Shown: positions 52,354 to 61,272, counted from the stretch's first letter. The stretch is 64,000 bases of DNA from Sphingobacterium sp. CZ-2 (GCF_004526235.1 NZ_CP038159.1:620001-684000); one strand, 5' to 3'. Made by a program: numbers and translations. Notes: generated by a model not told the origin, from the letters alone.

Positions 52354-53449
52354 TTACTTGACCTCCTTGTATATCAAAGATACGAATAGGTTTACCTATT
52401 TCTTCAAAAATTCTGTTTATTCTATCCGCATCCGTATCTGTAAGAAAAATCTGTCCAAACTCATCTTCCGACACCAACTGCATCAATTTCTTGGTGCGGT
52501 TTTCGTCCAATTTATCGAAGATATCATCCAATAAAAGCAATGGTTTAAACTGTTTTTTATCTTTCAGAAAAGAGTATTGGGCGAGTTTCAAAGCAATCAA
52601 AAAGGATTTTTGTTGACCTTGGGAACCAAACTTCTTCAAGGGCATCCCCTCGTGGATACTGAACAGCAGATCATCTTTATGTATACCAATGCTGGTTCTT
52701 TCCAATTGCCTATCTTTATCTAAGCTTGTCTCCAATAGCTGCAGAAAATCCTGCCCCATAAGCGGTGATTCATAGATAAGCTCCACTTGTTCCGCATCAT
52801 CGGATAAGAACTGGTAATACCGACGGAATTCTGGTAGAAATTCAGCCATGAACTGTTGTCTTCTTTTAAAGATCCGTTCACCCGATTCGACCAATTGTAG
52901 GTTCAGCACCTCCAAAAGTCCCACATCAAAAACACCGGTATCCTTGATGTTCTTCAGAACGGTGTTGCGTTGCAGCAATATGCGGTTGTAGGAAATCAGG
53001 ATATCCAGGTATTGGTTATCCGTTTGGGAGATTACATTATCAACGAATTTCCTTCTTTCCTCACTACCATCGATAATGATGGAGGTATCATTCGGAGAGA
53101 TCATCACCAACGGAAATTGTCCAATATGATCGGCAAGTCGGCTATATTCTTTCTTGTTCTTCTTGAATTGCTTCTTCTGGTTTTTTTTGATGCTACAGGA
53201 AACCACATCACAGAGTAGTTCACGATCGAATTCGCCCTGCACCATAAACCAATCTTCCCCCTTTTTAATATGCTGGGAATCAATGGGATTGAAGAAAGAT
53301 TTGCAGAGTGAAAGGTAATGGATCGCATCCAATAGATTTGTTTTTCCGGAGCCATTCTGTCCTGTAAAGGCGTTGGTTTCGGGTAAAAAATCTAAGGTAG
53401 ACTCTGTATAGTTCTTAAAGTTTAAGACTGAAAGGTGCTTTAGCCACAT
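52337..53449 (-). CDS. recF: DNA replication and repair protein RecF
   Basis: This 370-residue SMC-like ATPase has the Walker A GQNGSGKTNLLDAI, signature region KKFGSQGQQKS and Walker B PLLLLDDIFDKLDENR. RecF helps load RecA at gaps through RecOR. The start at 53449 (MWLKHLSVLNFKNY) is the usual one. It sits 8 nt from a TATATTTG box, so its own mRNA could be nearly leaderless. It may also be read from the DUF4834 promoter. Confidence 0.95.
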   Translation of the reverse strand: MWLKHLSVLNFKNYTESTLDFLPETNAFTGQNGSGKTNLLDAIHYLSLCKSFFNPIDSQHIKKGEDWFMVQGEFDRELLCDVVSCSIKKNQKKQFKKNKKEYSRLADHIGQFPLVMISPNDTSIIIDGSEERRKFVDNVISQTDNQYLDILISYNRILLQRNTVLKNIKDTGVFDVGLLEVLNLQLVESGERIFKRRQQFMAEFLPEFRRYYQFLSDDAEQVELIYESPLMGQDFLQLLETSLDKDRQLERTSIGIHKDDLLFSIHEGMPLKKFGSQGQQKSFLIALKLAQYSFLKDKKQFKPLLLLDDIFDKLDENRTKKLMQLVSEDEFGQIFLTDTDADRINRIFEEIGKPIRIFDIQGGQVNAEVQ

Positions 53450-53456
53450 AGCAAAG

Positions 53457-53464
53457 CAAATATA
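53457..53464 (-). promoter_or_regulatory. Putative -7 box of recF
   Basis: The minus strand reads TATATTTG, ending 8 nt before the recF ATG. No -33 TTG is seen at the normal spacing. Confidence 0.35.
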
Positions 53465-53485
53465 GGCTTTTTAGATGGGCTTAGC

Positions 53486-53785
53486 TTATTTTACTTCTTC
53501 AAAATCAATAAACTCACCAGCTGTTTCCGTGCCTTTGCCCTTTTTGGATTTTTCCGGGGTATATTCTACCCTTACTTTACCATCCTGACGAGACTCACGC
53601 TTGAACTGGGAAAATGGATCTTGATAACGTCCCTGTTGTGGACCTTCATTGGCGTATTGCCCTTGTTGACCATTCATGATCTTCTCAGCCACCTTCTTCA
53701 TGAAGAAAGGCAGCAACAGGCGCATACCAAATTTGAACAGGTAATAAAATACAACTACGGATATAATGAAATAGATAAGTGTCAT
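53486..53785 (-). CDS. DUF4834 family membrane protein
   Basis: This 99-residue protein has one N-terminal membrane segment (LIYFIISVVVFYYLFKFGMRLLL). A Gln/Gly/Lys-rich cytosolic tail ends EFIDFEEVK. This matches DUF4834, a small Bacteroidota family without assigned function that often lies next to recF. A TAAATTTG box ends 21 nt upstream. Confidence 0.8.
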   Translation of the reverse strand: MTLIYFIISVVVFYYLFKFGMRLLLPFFMKKVAEKIMNGQQGQYANEGPQQGRYQDPFSQFKRESRQDGKVRVEYTPEKSKKGKGTETAGEFIDFEEVK

Positions 53786-53805
53786 TCTTTTTTAATGCTT
53801 TTTAT

Positions 53806-53813
53806 CAAATTTA
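53806..53813 (-). promoter_or_regulatory. Putative -7 box of the DUF4834-recF-DUF721 unit
   Basis: The minus strand reads TAAATTTG, a full TAnnTTTG match, 21 nt before the ATG at 53785. The -33 element is unclear. Confidence 0.4.
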
Positions 53814-53871
53814 ATAAATATTTGAATGCTTAGCGGGGAAAATTGTCAAGGAAATCTCAATTAACAAATTT

Positions 53872-54357
53872 TTACTTTTTGCCTTTTGCCAATTGCAAAG
53901 CTTGAAAAAACTGGTCAGGATGCTGAGAACCAATCACATAGACCAATCCATCTTTGTCGGTTAACCAAATGGCTTCTTTGCCTCCTGAATAAAAACGAAT
54001 CTTACCATTCTTATGCAAATTGTAAACCGGGTTATTAAAGAAGAAGTTGGAGTACTTCTTTTTTTCCACCTTGGTGATGGAATTTAAATCAATCTTCACC
54101 AAACTGGTGGTCCAAAGACCACTTAAGATCACATGCGTATCGGTGACTTTTGTCCGATAACTGATCATATAAAGCATAATAATCGAGACCAATAAGATCA
54201 AAACGCCGACAATGAAGAAAAGTTGGCGGGAAATCAGGTGTTCCCAATTGATATAATAAGCTACGAAACAGAACAGGGCAAGGATCAATCGAACACTAAT
54301 CCAAGTCATGTCCCGACCTAGGTACTGTTTTTCCTGAAATAAAGGTTGATCTGTCAT
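53872..54357 (-). CDS. Membrane protein with PH-like cytosolic domain
   Basis: From ATG 54357 the product has 161 residues. It has two membrane segments (about 22-40 and 46-66) followed by a strand-rich domain of about 90 residues, such as is found in bacterial PH-domain membrane proteins. I do not recognise a precise family. An in-frame GTG at 54363 would overlap the tilS stop by one base. It follows tilS directly and is probably co-transcribed with it. Confidence 0.65.
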   Translation of the reverse strand: MTDQPLFQEKQYLGRDMTWISVRLILALFCFVAYYINWEHLISRQLFFIVGVLILLVSIIMLYMISYRTKVTDTHVILSGLWTTSLVKIDLNSITKVEKKKYSNFFFNNPVYNLHKNGKIRFYSGGKEAIWLTDKDGLVYVIGSQHPDQFFQALQLAKGKK

Positions 54358-54362
54358 TTCCA

Positions 54363-55766
54363 CTATTTGAACACTAATGTAAGTACTTTCTTTGTATTTT
54401 CAGTCACTTTATAGCGATTATCTAACCGCATGCCGACTACCCAGATGATTTCTCCATTGCCATTCACCAAGATCGGAATCTCTTCCTTTTCAAAGCGGTT
54501 GACCTTTTCCTGGATGAAGAAATCGCTCAATTTCTTCCTGCCTGTCATGCCCAGAGGAATGAAATAATCTCCTTGTTGCTTAAAGCGTAATTTTAATGGG
54601 AATTGGAGGAGGTCTGCATCGATATGGATTTCAGACTTTCCATTTTCGTTTGTGTTTGTGTTTGTGTTTTGTTTCGATGATTTAGGATCTTCAACCTCAA
54701 GATCTCTTAAACGGCCTAAGGTTAAATACGAATCTAGAAAAGGAAAGCTTACGCTTTCTCCTGCGCTTAAATGTTTACTAACATTATCTTCTAATATTAG
54801 CAGCTTCTGCTCCTTTTTTAATCCTGATCTCTTTCTAATGATCAATTGATCCCTATCCATCAATAGCTCATAATCCGATGATTCAAATACCTGCCCCATC
54901 GGCTTATCCCATACCGCAATCATTTCCTCCAGAATACTTTTTTGAAAACCAAAAGGTTTAAACAGCTCAAATAAAAAGTAGGAATCAGAAAGGTTTTCCG
55001 ATAAGTCTGCTCGTTGGATGTAAACATATTTACCATCTTCACGAAACAACTCTTTTCTTCTCTCCGAAACAATACGTTGGATGAATTGGTAACTTTCTTC
55101 AAAATGCTTGATGTTCTCCAAGAATATCTGCTCAAAATCAGGCTGAATTTCCTTGAACTTGGGAATAATCTCCAACCGGATTTTATTCCGGGCATATTTA
55201 TTGGAAAAATTCGATTGATCATCACGGTAGGGAACCTGAAGATCTTTCACTATTTTATCCACTTCCGCTCCAGTAAAACACATCAAGGGGCGGATAAGGT
55301 GATCTCGCTGGATGGAAATGCCCAAAAGGCCCTTCAATCCCGTGCTCCTGGTCAGGTTGAATAGGGAAGTTTCGATATGATCGTTCAGATGCTGCGCAAT
55401 CGCGATCTTCCCATATCCAAATTCGATCCTTAACTGCTCGAACCACTCATAACGCAGTTCACGAGCAGCCATCTGAATGGATATTTTATGTTCATCGGCG
55501 TATTCCTCGGTGTCAAAATGGATAACATGGAAAGGAATTTGATGCTGAAGCGCGTAATTCCTCACCAATTCTTCATCCAGATCGGACTCCTTGCCCCGTA
55601 ATTGAAAGTTACAATGGGCAATACTGATTTGATAGCCCAAATCATGCATCAGATGCAGCATCAGCATAGAATCCTTACCTCCACTGACTGCCAAAAGCAC
55701 TTTTTCGGAACGGTTTATCAGTTCGTTTTTTGTTAAGAAATGCGAGAAATAAGCCTTTGCATCCAT
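54363..55766 (-). CDS. tilS: tRNA(Ile)-lysidine synthase
   Basis: This 467-residue enzyme converts the wobble cytidine of the tRNA-Ile CAU anticodon to lysidine. The PP-loop motif SGGKDS is at residues 28-33. The TilS C-terminal domain is present, with GMTGRKKLSDFFIQEKV. An Asn/Thr-rich linker (QNTNTNTNENG) is encoded by a short hexanucleotide repeat near 54647-54676. The start is 5 nt from a TATTTTTG box. Confidence 0.93.
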   Translation of the reverse strand: MDAKAYFSHFLTKNELINRSEKVLLAVSGGKDSMLMLHLMHDLGYQISIAHCNFQLRGKESDLDEELVRNYALQHQIPFHVIHFDTEEYADEHKISIQMAARELRYEWFEQLRIEFGYGKIAIAQHLNDHIETSLFNLTRSTGLKGLLGISIQRDHLIRPLMCFTGAEVDKIVKDLQVPYRDDQSNFSNKYARNKIRLEIIPKFKEIQPDFEQIFLENIKHFEESYQFIQRIVSERRKELFREDGKYVYIQRADLSENLSDSYFLFELFKPFGFQKSILEEMIAVWDKPMGQVFESSDYELLMDRDQLIIRKRSGLKKEQKLLILEDNVSKHLSAGESVSFPFLDSYLTLGRLRDLEVEDPKSSKQNTNTNTNENGKSEIHIDADLLQFPLKLRFKQQGDYFIPLGMTGRKKLSDFFIQEKVNRFEKEEIPILVNGNGEIIWVVGMRLDNRYKVTENTKKVLTLVFK

Positions 55767-55770
55767 TCTT

Positions 55771-55778
55771 CAAAAATA
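55771..55778 (-). promoter_or_regulatory. Putative -7 box of tilS
   Basis: The minus strand reads TATTTTTG, ending only 5 nt before the tilS ATG, which leaves no room for a leader. No -33 TTG is seen. Confidence 0.35.
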
Positions 55779-55849
55779 GATATAATAAACTTTGCATCCC
55801 CTTTGCTATTAAAAATTATTGTTTAACAAATTTTTGCTAATTAATTGTA

Positions 55850-55857
55850 TATTTTTG
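55850..55857 (+). promoter_or_regulatory. Putative -7 box of the OstA-like gene
   Basis: TATTTTTG matches TAnnTTTG. Its end is 6 nt from the GTG at 55863, so the transcript may begin at the start codon. An earlier TTG start at 55845 would overlap the box. Confidence 0.4.
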
Positions 55858-55862
55858 CGCTT

Positions 55863-58277
55863 GTGAGATACCTTATTCTACTGTTTTTAAGCATCATCTG
55901 TTTGGCCAGTTATGGCCAGATTCCCGTTACACCACAGGCTCAACCTGCAGGTAATGAACTTCGTTTGTTAAGTTCTTCTTCTGTTAAAGCCATAAATCAA
56001 AAAATATTCCGGGCGTATAATGCATTGTATGAACATAAGGGATCGAGATTGGCAGCCGATTCTGGCGATTATTACAAAGAAGAAGATGGTAGGGAATATT
56101 TTAAGGCAAAAGGAAATATCATTATCACACAGCCTTCTGGAACGGTCATTTTTGGGGATGATTTGTTTTATGATGCAGCTGCACAGCAAGCAACCCTACT
56201 TTATAATGTGAGGATGATTGATGGCGAAACTACGTTGACCACCAACCACTTGACCTATAATACGGGATCCCAACGTGGTTCCTACAGGAATGGAGGCCGA
56301 ATTATTGGTCGTCAAGATACCATCACCTCTAGAAATGCTTATTATTTCGAAACGACCAAGGATGCTTATTTCCGTAACAAAGTGGTAGTCCGTTCGCCTG
56401 GCGCCATAATTTATACGGACTCCCTACAATACAATACCATGTATCGGGATGCCTTTTTCTTTGGCCCTACGAATATCAATGGTAGAAAAGGGGAGAAATT
56501 ATATACAGAGCGTGGTAAATACAACACCGCCTTTGGCGTTGCGAAATTCAACAAAAACAACTTATACACCGAAGGATCTCGCTTTTTAAAAGGCGACAGC
56601 TTATTCTACGATCGGGAGAAAGGCATTGGAGAAGCTTTTAGGAATGTGGTATTCGTAGATACCTTGGATAAATTTTATGCCAATGGCGAGTATGGTAAGT
56701 ACTTAGAGGCCGATCAGTCTATCCTAATGCATACCGACCCACTGATCAAATATGTTGTTCAATCAGATTCCACAGGGAATGCGGATTCAACAGCTACAGA
56801 TACGATCGATAGGGCTAACTTAAGCCCCAAAGAGATCAGGCAGCTTGAACGCGATCAGGAAAAATTGGCCAAAGAAAAAGAAAAGGCCGAGAAAGAACGT
56901 TTAAAAGCGGCTGAAAAGCTCGAAAAGGAAAGGCAGAAGGAATTGGCGAAGAACCCAGAGCTTAAAACTATTGAACCTCCCAAGCAGGATAGTATCCTTG
57001 CGCCTACCGCTAAAACCAATACCAGGATCGACACAGCCTATATGACGGCTGACACCATATTTTCCAAGGTTATTTTAGTTAGGGATTATAAGCCTTTGGA
57101 TTTAAAATTAGATCGATCGGGAGGAAAACTCCAAGAAGATACCGATGTGGATTATGGGGATGAGGAGGATATGGATTTTAATGCTGCTGGAGATTCCATC
57201 CAGGAAAACCCACAGACTGCCGGTGAGAAAATCCTTCAGGATCCAAAAAAACCGACTACTCCTGCTAAAACTGTCCAGAAAAAAACAACACCAAAGGTTA
57301 GTAACTCAAATCCTTCAACCCAGAACACGGTGGCTGTGGATCCGAAACAGATACAGGCCATCAGTAAAGCCGATAGCATCCTGCGCAGAAATGCGGTAAT
57401 ACCAACGGGAAATGAGCCGGATAGTTTGATGAAGAAGGCCATGAATTCAGCGCTGAAAGCCGATACAACGGTGAAAGATTCCACCGTTATGTTTTCGGAT
57501 ACTGCCAGAACCCGGATCGTGAATGCCTACAATAATGTCAGGGTTTTCAAATCAGACCTTCAGGCTGTTGCTGACTCCGTTTATTACGGAATGGTCGATT
57601 CCATGTTCAGGTTTATGGGTAAACCCATGATCTGGTCGGATGGATCCCAGATCTCTGCAGATACTATTTTTATGCAGATCAAGAACAACAAAATGGATAA
57701 TGCATTATTAAAAGAGAATGCTTTTATGGTGAATGCAGTCCTGGATACTGTTAAGTTCAATCAATTAAAAGGCCGAAAGATTGTCGCCTTCTTTGCCAAT
57801 AACAATATCGAACGCCTATTCGTAACAGGAAATGCGGAGGCTCTTGTGTTCAATGCAGATGATAAAACAAAGATCATCAAAGAGATGTTCCATGACCGCT
57901 GTAGCCGGATCAAAATACGTATGGTAGACCGAAAAATCAATGATTATGTTTCGGAAAGGAAGGTTGACCAGAAGCTTTATCCGTTCAAACTGGTAACCCA
58001 AGAGAATGAGGTACTACCCGGCTTTATTTGGAAGCCTCAGGACAGGCCAAAGTCCGTGGAAGACATGATGAACAGAAAACGCAGCAAGGAAACTGTTGTT
58101 CCAGACCAGAATGGCAAAGACGATCCAGAGCAGAATTCATCTGATCAAAACAGCAAGGAAAATCCTATTCAAAAAAGTATAGAAAATCCAACCCAGAAAA
58201 AAGTAGAAAATCCTGTTCAGACCAAAAAAGAAGTAGAAAACTTAGAAGAAGAACAGAACAGCTCGACTAACCCATAA
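55863..58277 (+). CDS. OstA/LptA-like LPS-transport-related protein
   Basis: From GTG 55863 the product has 804 residues with a signal peptide (MRYLILLFLSIICLASYGQ). The N-terminal half repeats OstA/LptA-type strands (YFKAKGNIIITQPSGTVIFG, NHLTYNTGSQRG), the jelly-roll that handles lipopolysaccharide. A charged Lys/Glu coiled coil (near 325-370) and a long Pro/Thr/Lys linker follow. Another strand-rich region (about 560-720) and a low-complexity Gln/Asn/Glu tail complete the protein. A periplasmic role in LPS transport or outer-membrane biogenesis is likely, with the linker spanning the periplasm. The 3' end overlaps the next convergent gene by 11 nt. Confidence 0.82.
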   Translation: MRYLILLFLSIICLASYGQIPVTPQAQPAGNELRLLSSSSVKAINQKIFRAYNALYEHKGSRLAADSGDYYKEEDGREYFKAKGNIIITQPSGTVIFGDDLFYDAAAQQATLLYNVRMIDGETTLTTNHLTYNTGSQRGSYRNGGRIIGRQDTITSRNAYYFETTKDAYFRNKVVVRSPGAIIYTDSLQYNTMYRDAFFFGPTNINGRKGEKLYTERGKYNTAFGVAKFNKNNLYTEGSRFLKGDSLFYDREKGIGEAFRNVVFVDTLDKFYANGEYGKYLEADQSILMHTDPLIKYVVQSDSTGNADSTATDTIDRANLSPKEIRQLERDQEKLAKEKEKAEKERLKAAEKLEKERQKELAKNPELKTIEPPKQDSILAPTAKTNTRIDTAYMTADTIFSKVILVRDYKPLDLKLDRSGGKLQEDTDVDYGDEEDMDFNAAGDSIQENPQTAGEKILQDPKKPTTPAKTVQKKTTPKVSNSNPSTQNTVAVDPKQIQAISKADSILRRNAVIPTGNEPDSLMKKAMNSALKADTTVKDSTVMFSDTARTRIVNAYNNVRVFKSDLQAVADSVYYGMVDSMFRFMGKPMIWSDGSQISADTIFMQIKNNKMDNALLKENAFMVNAVLDTVKFNQLKGRKIVAFFANNNIERLFVTGNAEALVFNADDKTKIIKEMFHDRCSRIKIRMVDRKINDYVSERKVDQKLYPFKLVTQENEVLPGFIWKPQDRPKSVEDMMNRKRSKETVVPDQNGKDDPEQNSSDQNSKENPIQKSIENPTQKKVENPVQTKKEVENLEEEQNSSTNP

Positions 58278-58758
58278 AGGATTTAAATTCCATCCAGAAC
58301 ATCTTTTTCTTTTGCACATCGGCAAACATCTCTTCAAAACTGAAGGTATTAAAGACCGTTGCTATCTTTCCGTGCATATAAGAATTATGTGCGATGGCCG
58401 GTAAGCCCAAAGAAATAGGTTCCACACCCAATAAGGTAATTTTCTTCGGTTGGAAAAAGGCCATGATCCGTTTCCAATCATTCGGATTATGCGGGTTGGC
58501 CAGATTGACTACAGCCACATTTCCAGCGTGGAGCTGCAATGCACCTATGGTTTTCAGAAAAGCCTCTTCTGCCGCCGGCGAGAAATAAGGATAATCCGGA
58601 TACCGCAGAATAAACAACACCCCTGTGCTCTTATCCCCTTGATATATAAACTCCTCAGCAGAAGTTAATTCCTGCTGAGGAGTTTTTGGTATAAATAAGG
58701 TTTCCGACATCAACGCTTGAAGCGCAACGGGATTCGTTGTATGTAAGCTATCTGCCAT
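58267..58758 (-). CDS. Conserved hypothetical cytosolic protein
   Basis: This 163-residue protein has no signal peptide or membrane segment. It shows an alpha/beta pattern (GVLFILRYPDYPYF, VAVVNLANPHNPNDWKRIMAFF, KKITLLGVEP). I recall similar uncharacterised proteins in this phylum but know no function. Its promoter matches well. The stop overlaps the end of the OstA-like gene. Confidence 0.65.
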   Translation of the reverse strand: MADSLHTTNPVALQALMSETLFIPKTPQQELTSAEEFIYQGDKSTGVLFILRYPDYPYFSPAAEEAFLKTIGALQLHAGNVAVVNLANPHNPNDWKRIMAFFQPKKITLLGVEPISLGLPAIAHNSYMHGKIATVFNTFSFEEMFADVQKKKMFWMEFKSFMG

Positions 58759-58779
58759 TTCTAAAACCTATTCTTAAAT

Positions 58780-58810
58780 CAAAAATATGGACTATTGACC
58801 CAATACCCAA
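58780..58810 (-). promoter_or_regulatory. Promoter of the 58267-58758 gene
   Basis: On the minus strand TTG (58810-58808), 20 nt, then TATTTTTG (58787-58780). The -33 part lies in the last codons of the deoxyhypusine-synthase-like gene. Confidence 0.5.
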
Positions 58811-59772
58811 GCGAAGATCAATGGCGCAACGATAGTTGCATCAGACTCCACGATGAATTTAGGGGATTCGGTATCCAATTTACCCCAAGTGATTTTCTCA
58901 TTCGGAACTGCGCCTGAATAAGAACCAAAAGAAGTGGTCGAATCAGAGATCTGACAGAAATAGGACCAGAAAGGAACATCATGCCATTCCAAATCCTGAT
59001 ACATCATTGGAACCACACAGATTGGGAAATCTCCGGCAATACCACCACCGATCTGGAAGAATCCTACTCCTTTACCACCAGAATTCGCGCGGTACCATTC
59101 TGTAAGATAGATCATGTACTCAATACCGGTTTTAACCGTGTGTACATTCAACTCGCCTTTGATCACGTAGGAGGCGAAGATATTACCTGTAGTAGAATCT
59201 TCCCATCCCGGTACAATGATTGGAATATTTTTATCTGCAGCTGCCAAGATCCAAGAGTTCTTCGGATCGATCTCGTAATATTGTTCAAGATCTCCGGAAA
59301 GAACAACTTTATATAAAAATTCGTGTGGGAAATAACGTTCGCCAGCAGCTTCTGCGTCTTTCCAAGCCTTTTCTAAATGGGATTGCAAACGACGGAAAGC
59401 TTCTTCTTCTGGGATACAGGTATCGGTTACACGGTTGTAATGGTTCTCCAATAATTCCCATTCATCTTGAGGCGTCAAATCGCGGTAATTTGGAACACGC
59501 TTATAGTGAGAGTGAGCCACCAAGTTCATCACATCCTCTTCCAAGTTCGCACCAGTACAGGAAATGATAGCCACTTTATCCTGACGGATCATTTCAGCTA
59601 GGGAAATTCCAAGTTCTGCGGTACTCATCGCACCGGCCAATGAAATCAACATTTTACCACCCGCTGCCAAATGATCTTCATAGCCTTTCGCCGCATCTAC
59701 CATCGAAGCAGCATTAAAATGAAGATAGTTTTTCTCCATGAATTGAGAAATAGGTCCTCTTTGTGTACTCAT
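58792..59772 (-). CDS. Deoxyhypusine-synthase-like enzyme
   Basis: This 326-residue protein aligns by eye with deoxyhypusine synthase. NAD-site motifs are FHNAAS-like (LHFNAASMVDAAKGYED) and SLAGAMSTAELGI. The catalytic lysine region is PNEKITWGKLD (K298), matching the WGK of the human enzyme. Bacteria lack the eukaryotic/archaeal eIF5A substrate, and bacterial members are thought to act on spermidine or putrescine, making homospermidine-like products. That assignment is inference here. ATG at 59772 is preferred, because the frame upstream of it contains the -7 box. Confidence 0.9.
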   Translation of the reverse strand: MSTQRGPISQFMEKNYLHFNAASMVDAAKGYEDHLAAGGKMLISLAGAMSTAELGISLAEMIRQDKVAIISCTGANLEEDVMNLVAHSHYKRVPNYRDLTPQDEWELLENHYNRVTDTCIPEEEAFRRLQSHLEKAWKDAEAAGERYFPHEFLYKVVLSGDLEQYYEIDPKNSWILAAADKNIPIIVPGWEDSTTGNIFASYVIKGELNVHTVKTGIEYMIYLTEWYRANSGGKGVGFFQIGGGIAGDFPICVVPMMYQDLEWHDVPFWSYFCQISDSTTSFGSYSGAVPNEKITWGKLDTESPKFIVESDATIVAPLIFAWVLGQ

Positions 59773-59797
59773 AATCTTTAATTCTGATAAATGTTCC

Positions 59798-59805
59798 CAA
59801 AGGTA
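59798..59805 (-). promoter_or_regulatory. Putative -7 box of the deoxyhypusine-synthase-like gene
   Basis: The minus strand reads TACCTTTG, 26 nt before the ATG at 59772. It is identical to the acpP -7 box. The -33 element is not clear. Confidence 0.4.
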
Positions 59806-59839
59806 CTCATTTATACCCAAATTTCAGCCGTAAACGAAC

Positions 59840-59968
59840 TTACTTTCGCTTCAATAGCTTCCGGAAAATATAAAAGAAAAAGGCCAGGATCAAGACCAGA
59901 ATAAGTAGGATCAATACCTCACTTACTCCCAGATTCCAGCTGTCGTTATTTAATTGTGCGTAGATCAT
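59840..59968 (-). CDS. 42-residue single-pass membrane protein, coupled to the epimerase gene
   Basis: ATG at 59968 overlaps the TGA of the upstream epimerase gene as ATGA. The frame reads MIYAQLNNDSWNLGVSEVLI and on to TAA at 59842-59840. It has a hydrophilic N-terminus of about 15 residues, one strong membrane segment (VLILLILVLILAFFFYIF) and a basic end (RKLLKRK), so the C-terminus should be inside. The clean topology and stop-start coupling suggest a real gene. An earlier ATG (59977) would add three residues. Confidence 0.6.
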   Translation of the reverse strand: MIYAQLNNDSWNLGVSEVLILLILVLILAFFFYIFRKLLKRK

Positions 59969-61062
59969 ACCAGCCATTTATCGCATTTTTGTAAGAATTC
60001 TTCCGAAATATCAGCCGCGATGCCCGGACCATCGGTCAGCTTGATGGCATAGCCATCATAAACTACTCCCCCAATTACTGGATCTTCCAGATGGCCCACC
60101 ATGCAGGTATCCAGATCATAGAATTTCACATTATCTGCCGCATAGGCGAAATGCGCCTTGGCAGCCAATGCCAAACGGCTTTCCAACATCCCTCCGATCA
60201 TACATGGGATACCATATTCCTTGGCTACCGCCTGTATCTTCAGCGATTCTGCAATACCCGAAGATTTGGAGAATTTGATGTTGATGTAATCACAACTATC
60301 AGTTCTACAGATGCGCTCCGCATCATGATGATCATAGACCGATTCATCCGCCATGATGGGAACAATGGTCTCCGCTCGTAGTGCAGCAAGCAGATGGTCA
60401 TTATAGGTTCGCATCGGTTGTTCGCAGAATTGGATTTTCAAGGGTTCCAATCCTTGCAACGCTTCCACAGCCTCTTCATAGGTCCAACCTTGGTTGGCAT
60501 CGATGCGGATAGGGATATCAAAACCCACCGCTTGCCGGATAGCCTTCATACGGGCAATATCCTCTTGCGGCTTCTTCCCCAATTTGACTTTCAGGGCCAC
60601 TGCCCCACCCTCATACAATGCCAAAGCCTTGGCCGCCATATCCTCCGCACTGCCAATGCCAATGGTAATATCCGTATGGATCTCCCGAGGAGTTCCTCCT
60701 AAATATTGGTAGAGCGGAACGCCGGCAGCTTTGGCTGCCAGATCATATAAGGCCATATCGAAGGCCGATTTGATGGTACTGTTCTTCGCGATATAGGTAT
60801 GCAATTCTGCTAGGCGATCCGCTAATGCCAGGGGATCTTTCCCCACCCAGATCTTGGCAAAATCCTTTGCCACGGCAATACAGGTTTCCTGTGTTTCCCC
60901 AACGATCATGGGAAAGGCGGAACATTCGCCTACCCCATACAGTTCAGCGTCCGTCCGAACCCGAATAAAAGTATTCTGTGCATAATCCATAACCCCCGTT
61001 GCAATCACAAATGGTTCCATCGGAATGCTCAAACGGTAGATCTCAATTTCTTTGATGACCAT
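59965..61062 (-). CDS. Dipeptide epimerase, enolase superfamily
   Basis: This 365-residue protein belongs to the mandelate racemase/muconate lactonizing group. Catalytic lysine pair LKVKLG and metal ligands in RIDANQGW, CEQP and MADES are visible. The second catalytic lysine is in NIKFSKSSG. The pattern is that of Ala-Glu-type dipeptide epimerases, which recycle murein peptides or act on other dipeptides. Exact specificity cannot be read. A 42-residue membrane protein gene is coupled to its stop. Confidence 0.88.
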   Translation of the reverse strand: MVIKEIEIYRLSIPMEPFVIATGVMDYAQNTFIRVRTDAELYGVGECSAFPMIVGETQETCIAVAKDFAKIWVGKDPLALADRLAELHTYIAKNSTIKSAFDMALYDLAAKAAGVPLYQYLGGTPREIHTDITIGIGSAEDMAAKALALYEGGAVALKVKLGKKPQEDIARMKAIRQAVGFDIPIRIDANQGWTYEEAVEALQGLEPLKIQFCEQPMRTYNDHLLAALRAETIVPIMADESVYDHHDAERICRTDSCDYINIKFSKSSGIAESLKIQAVAKEYGIPCMIGGMLESRLALAAKAHFAYAADNVKFYDLDTCMVGHLEDPVIGGVVYDGYAIKLTDGPGIAADISEEFLQKCDKWLV

Positions 61063-61081
61063 AATTTGTTTGTTCTATAAA

Positions 61082-61089
61082 CAAATGTA
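61082..61089 (-). promoter_or_regulatory. Putative -7 box of the epimerase gene
   Basis: The minus strand reads TACATTTG, 20 nt before the ATG at 61062. The divergent gltB gene starts 211 nt away. In the A/T-rich gap I see no good match for a gltB promoter. Confidence 0.4.
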
Positions 61090-61272
61090 ACGAATGATAT
61101 TTCATTTTTATAATGAGATGGCGAAACAAATACAAATTCAATCATAAAACCAAGTATAATTTACATTAAAAACAACAAAACATTAATTAAATTATAAATA
61201 TTATAAATAAAACAAGTTTTTATTCATATATTAGCAATCTCGTTATTAAATCAATCTAATATTCAAAATATC

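Noticed and set aside
54647..54676. Phase-variable microsatellite switching tilS off
   Set aside because: The unit is six bases, so slippage keeps the frame, and tilS is expected to be essential.
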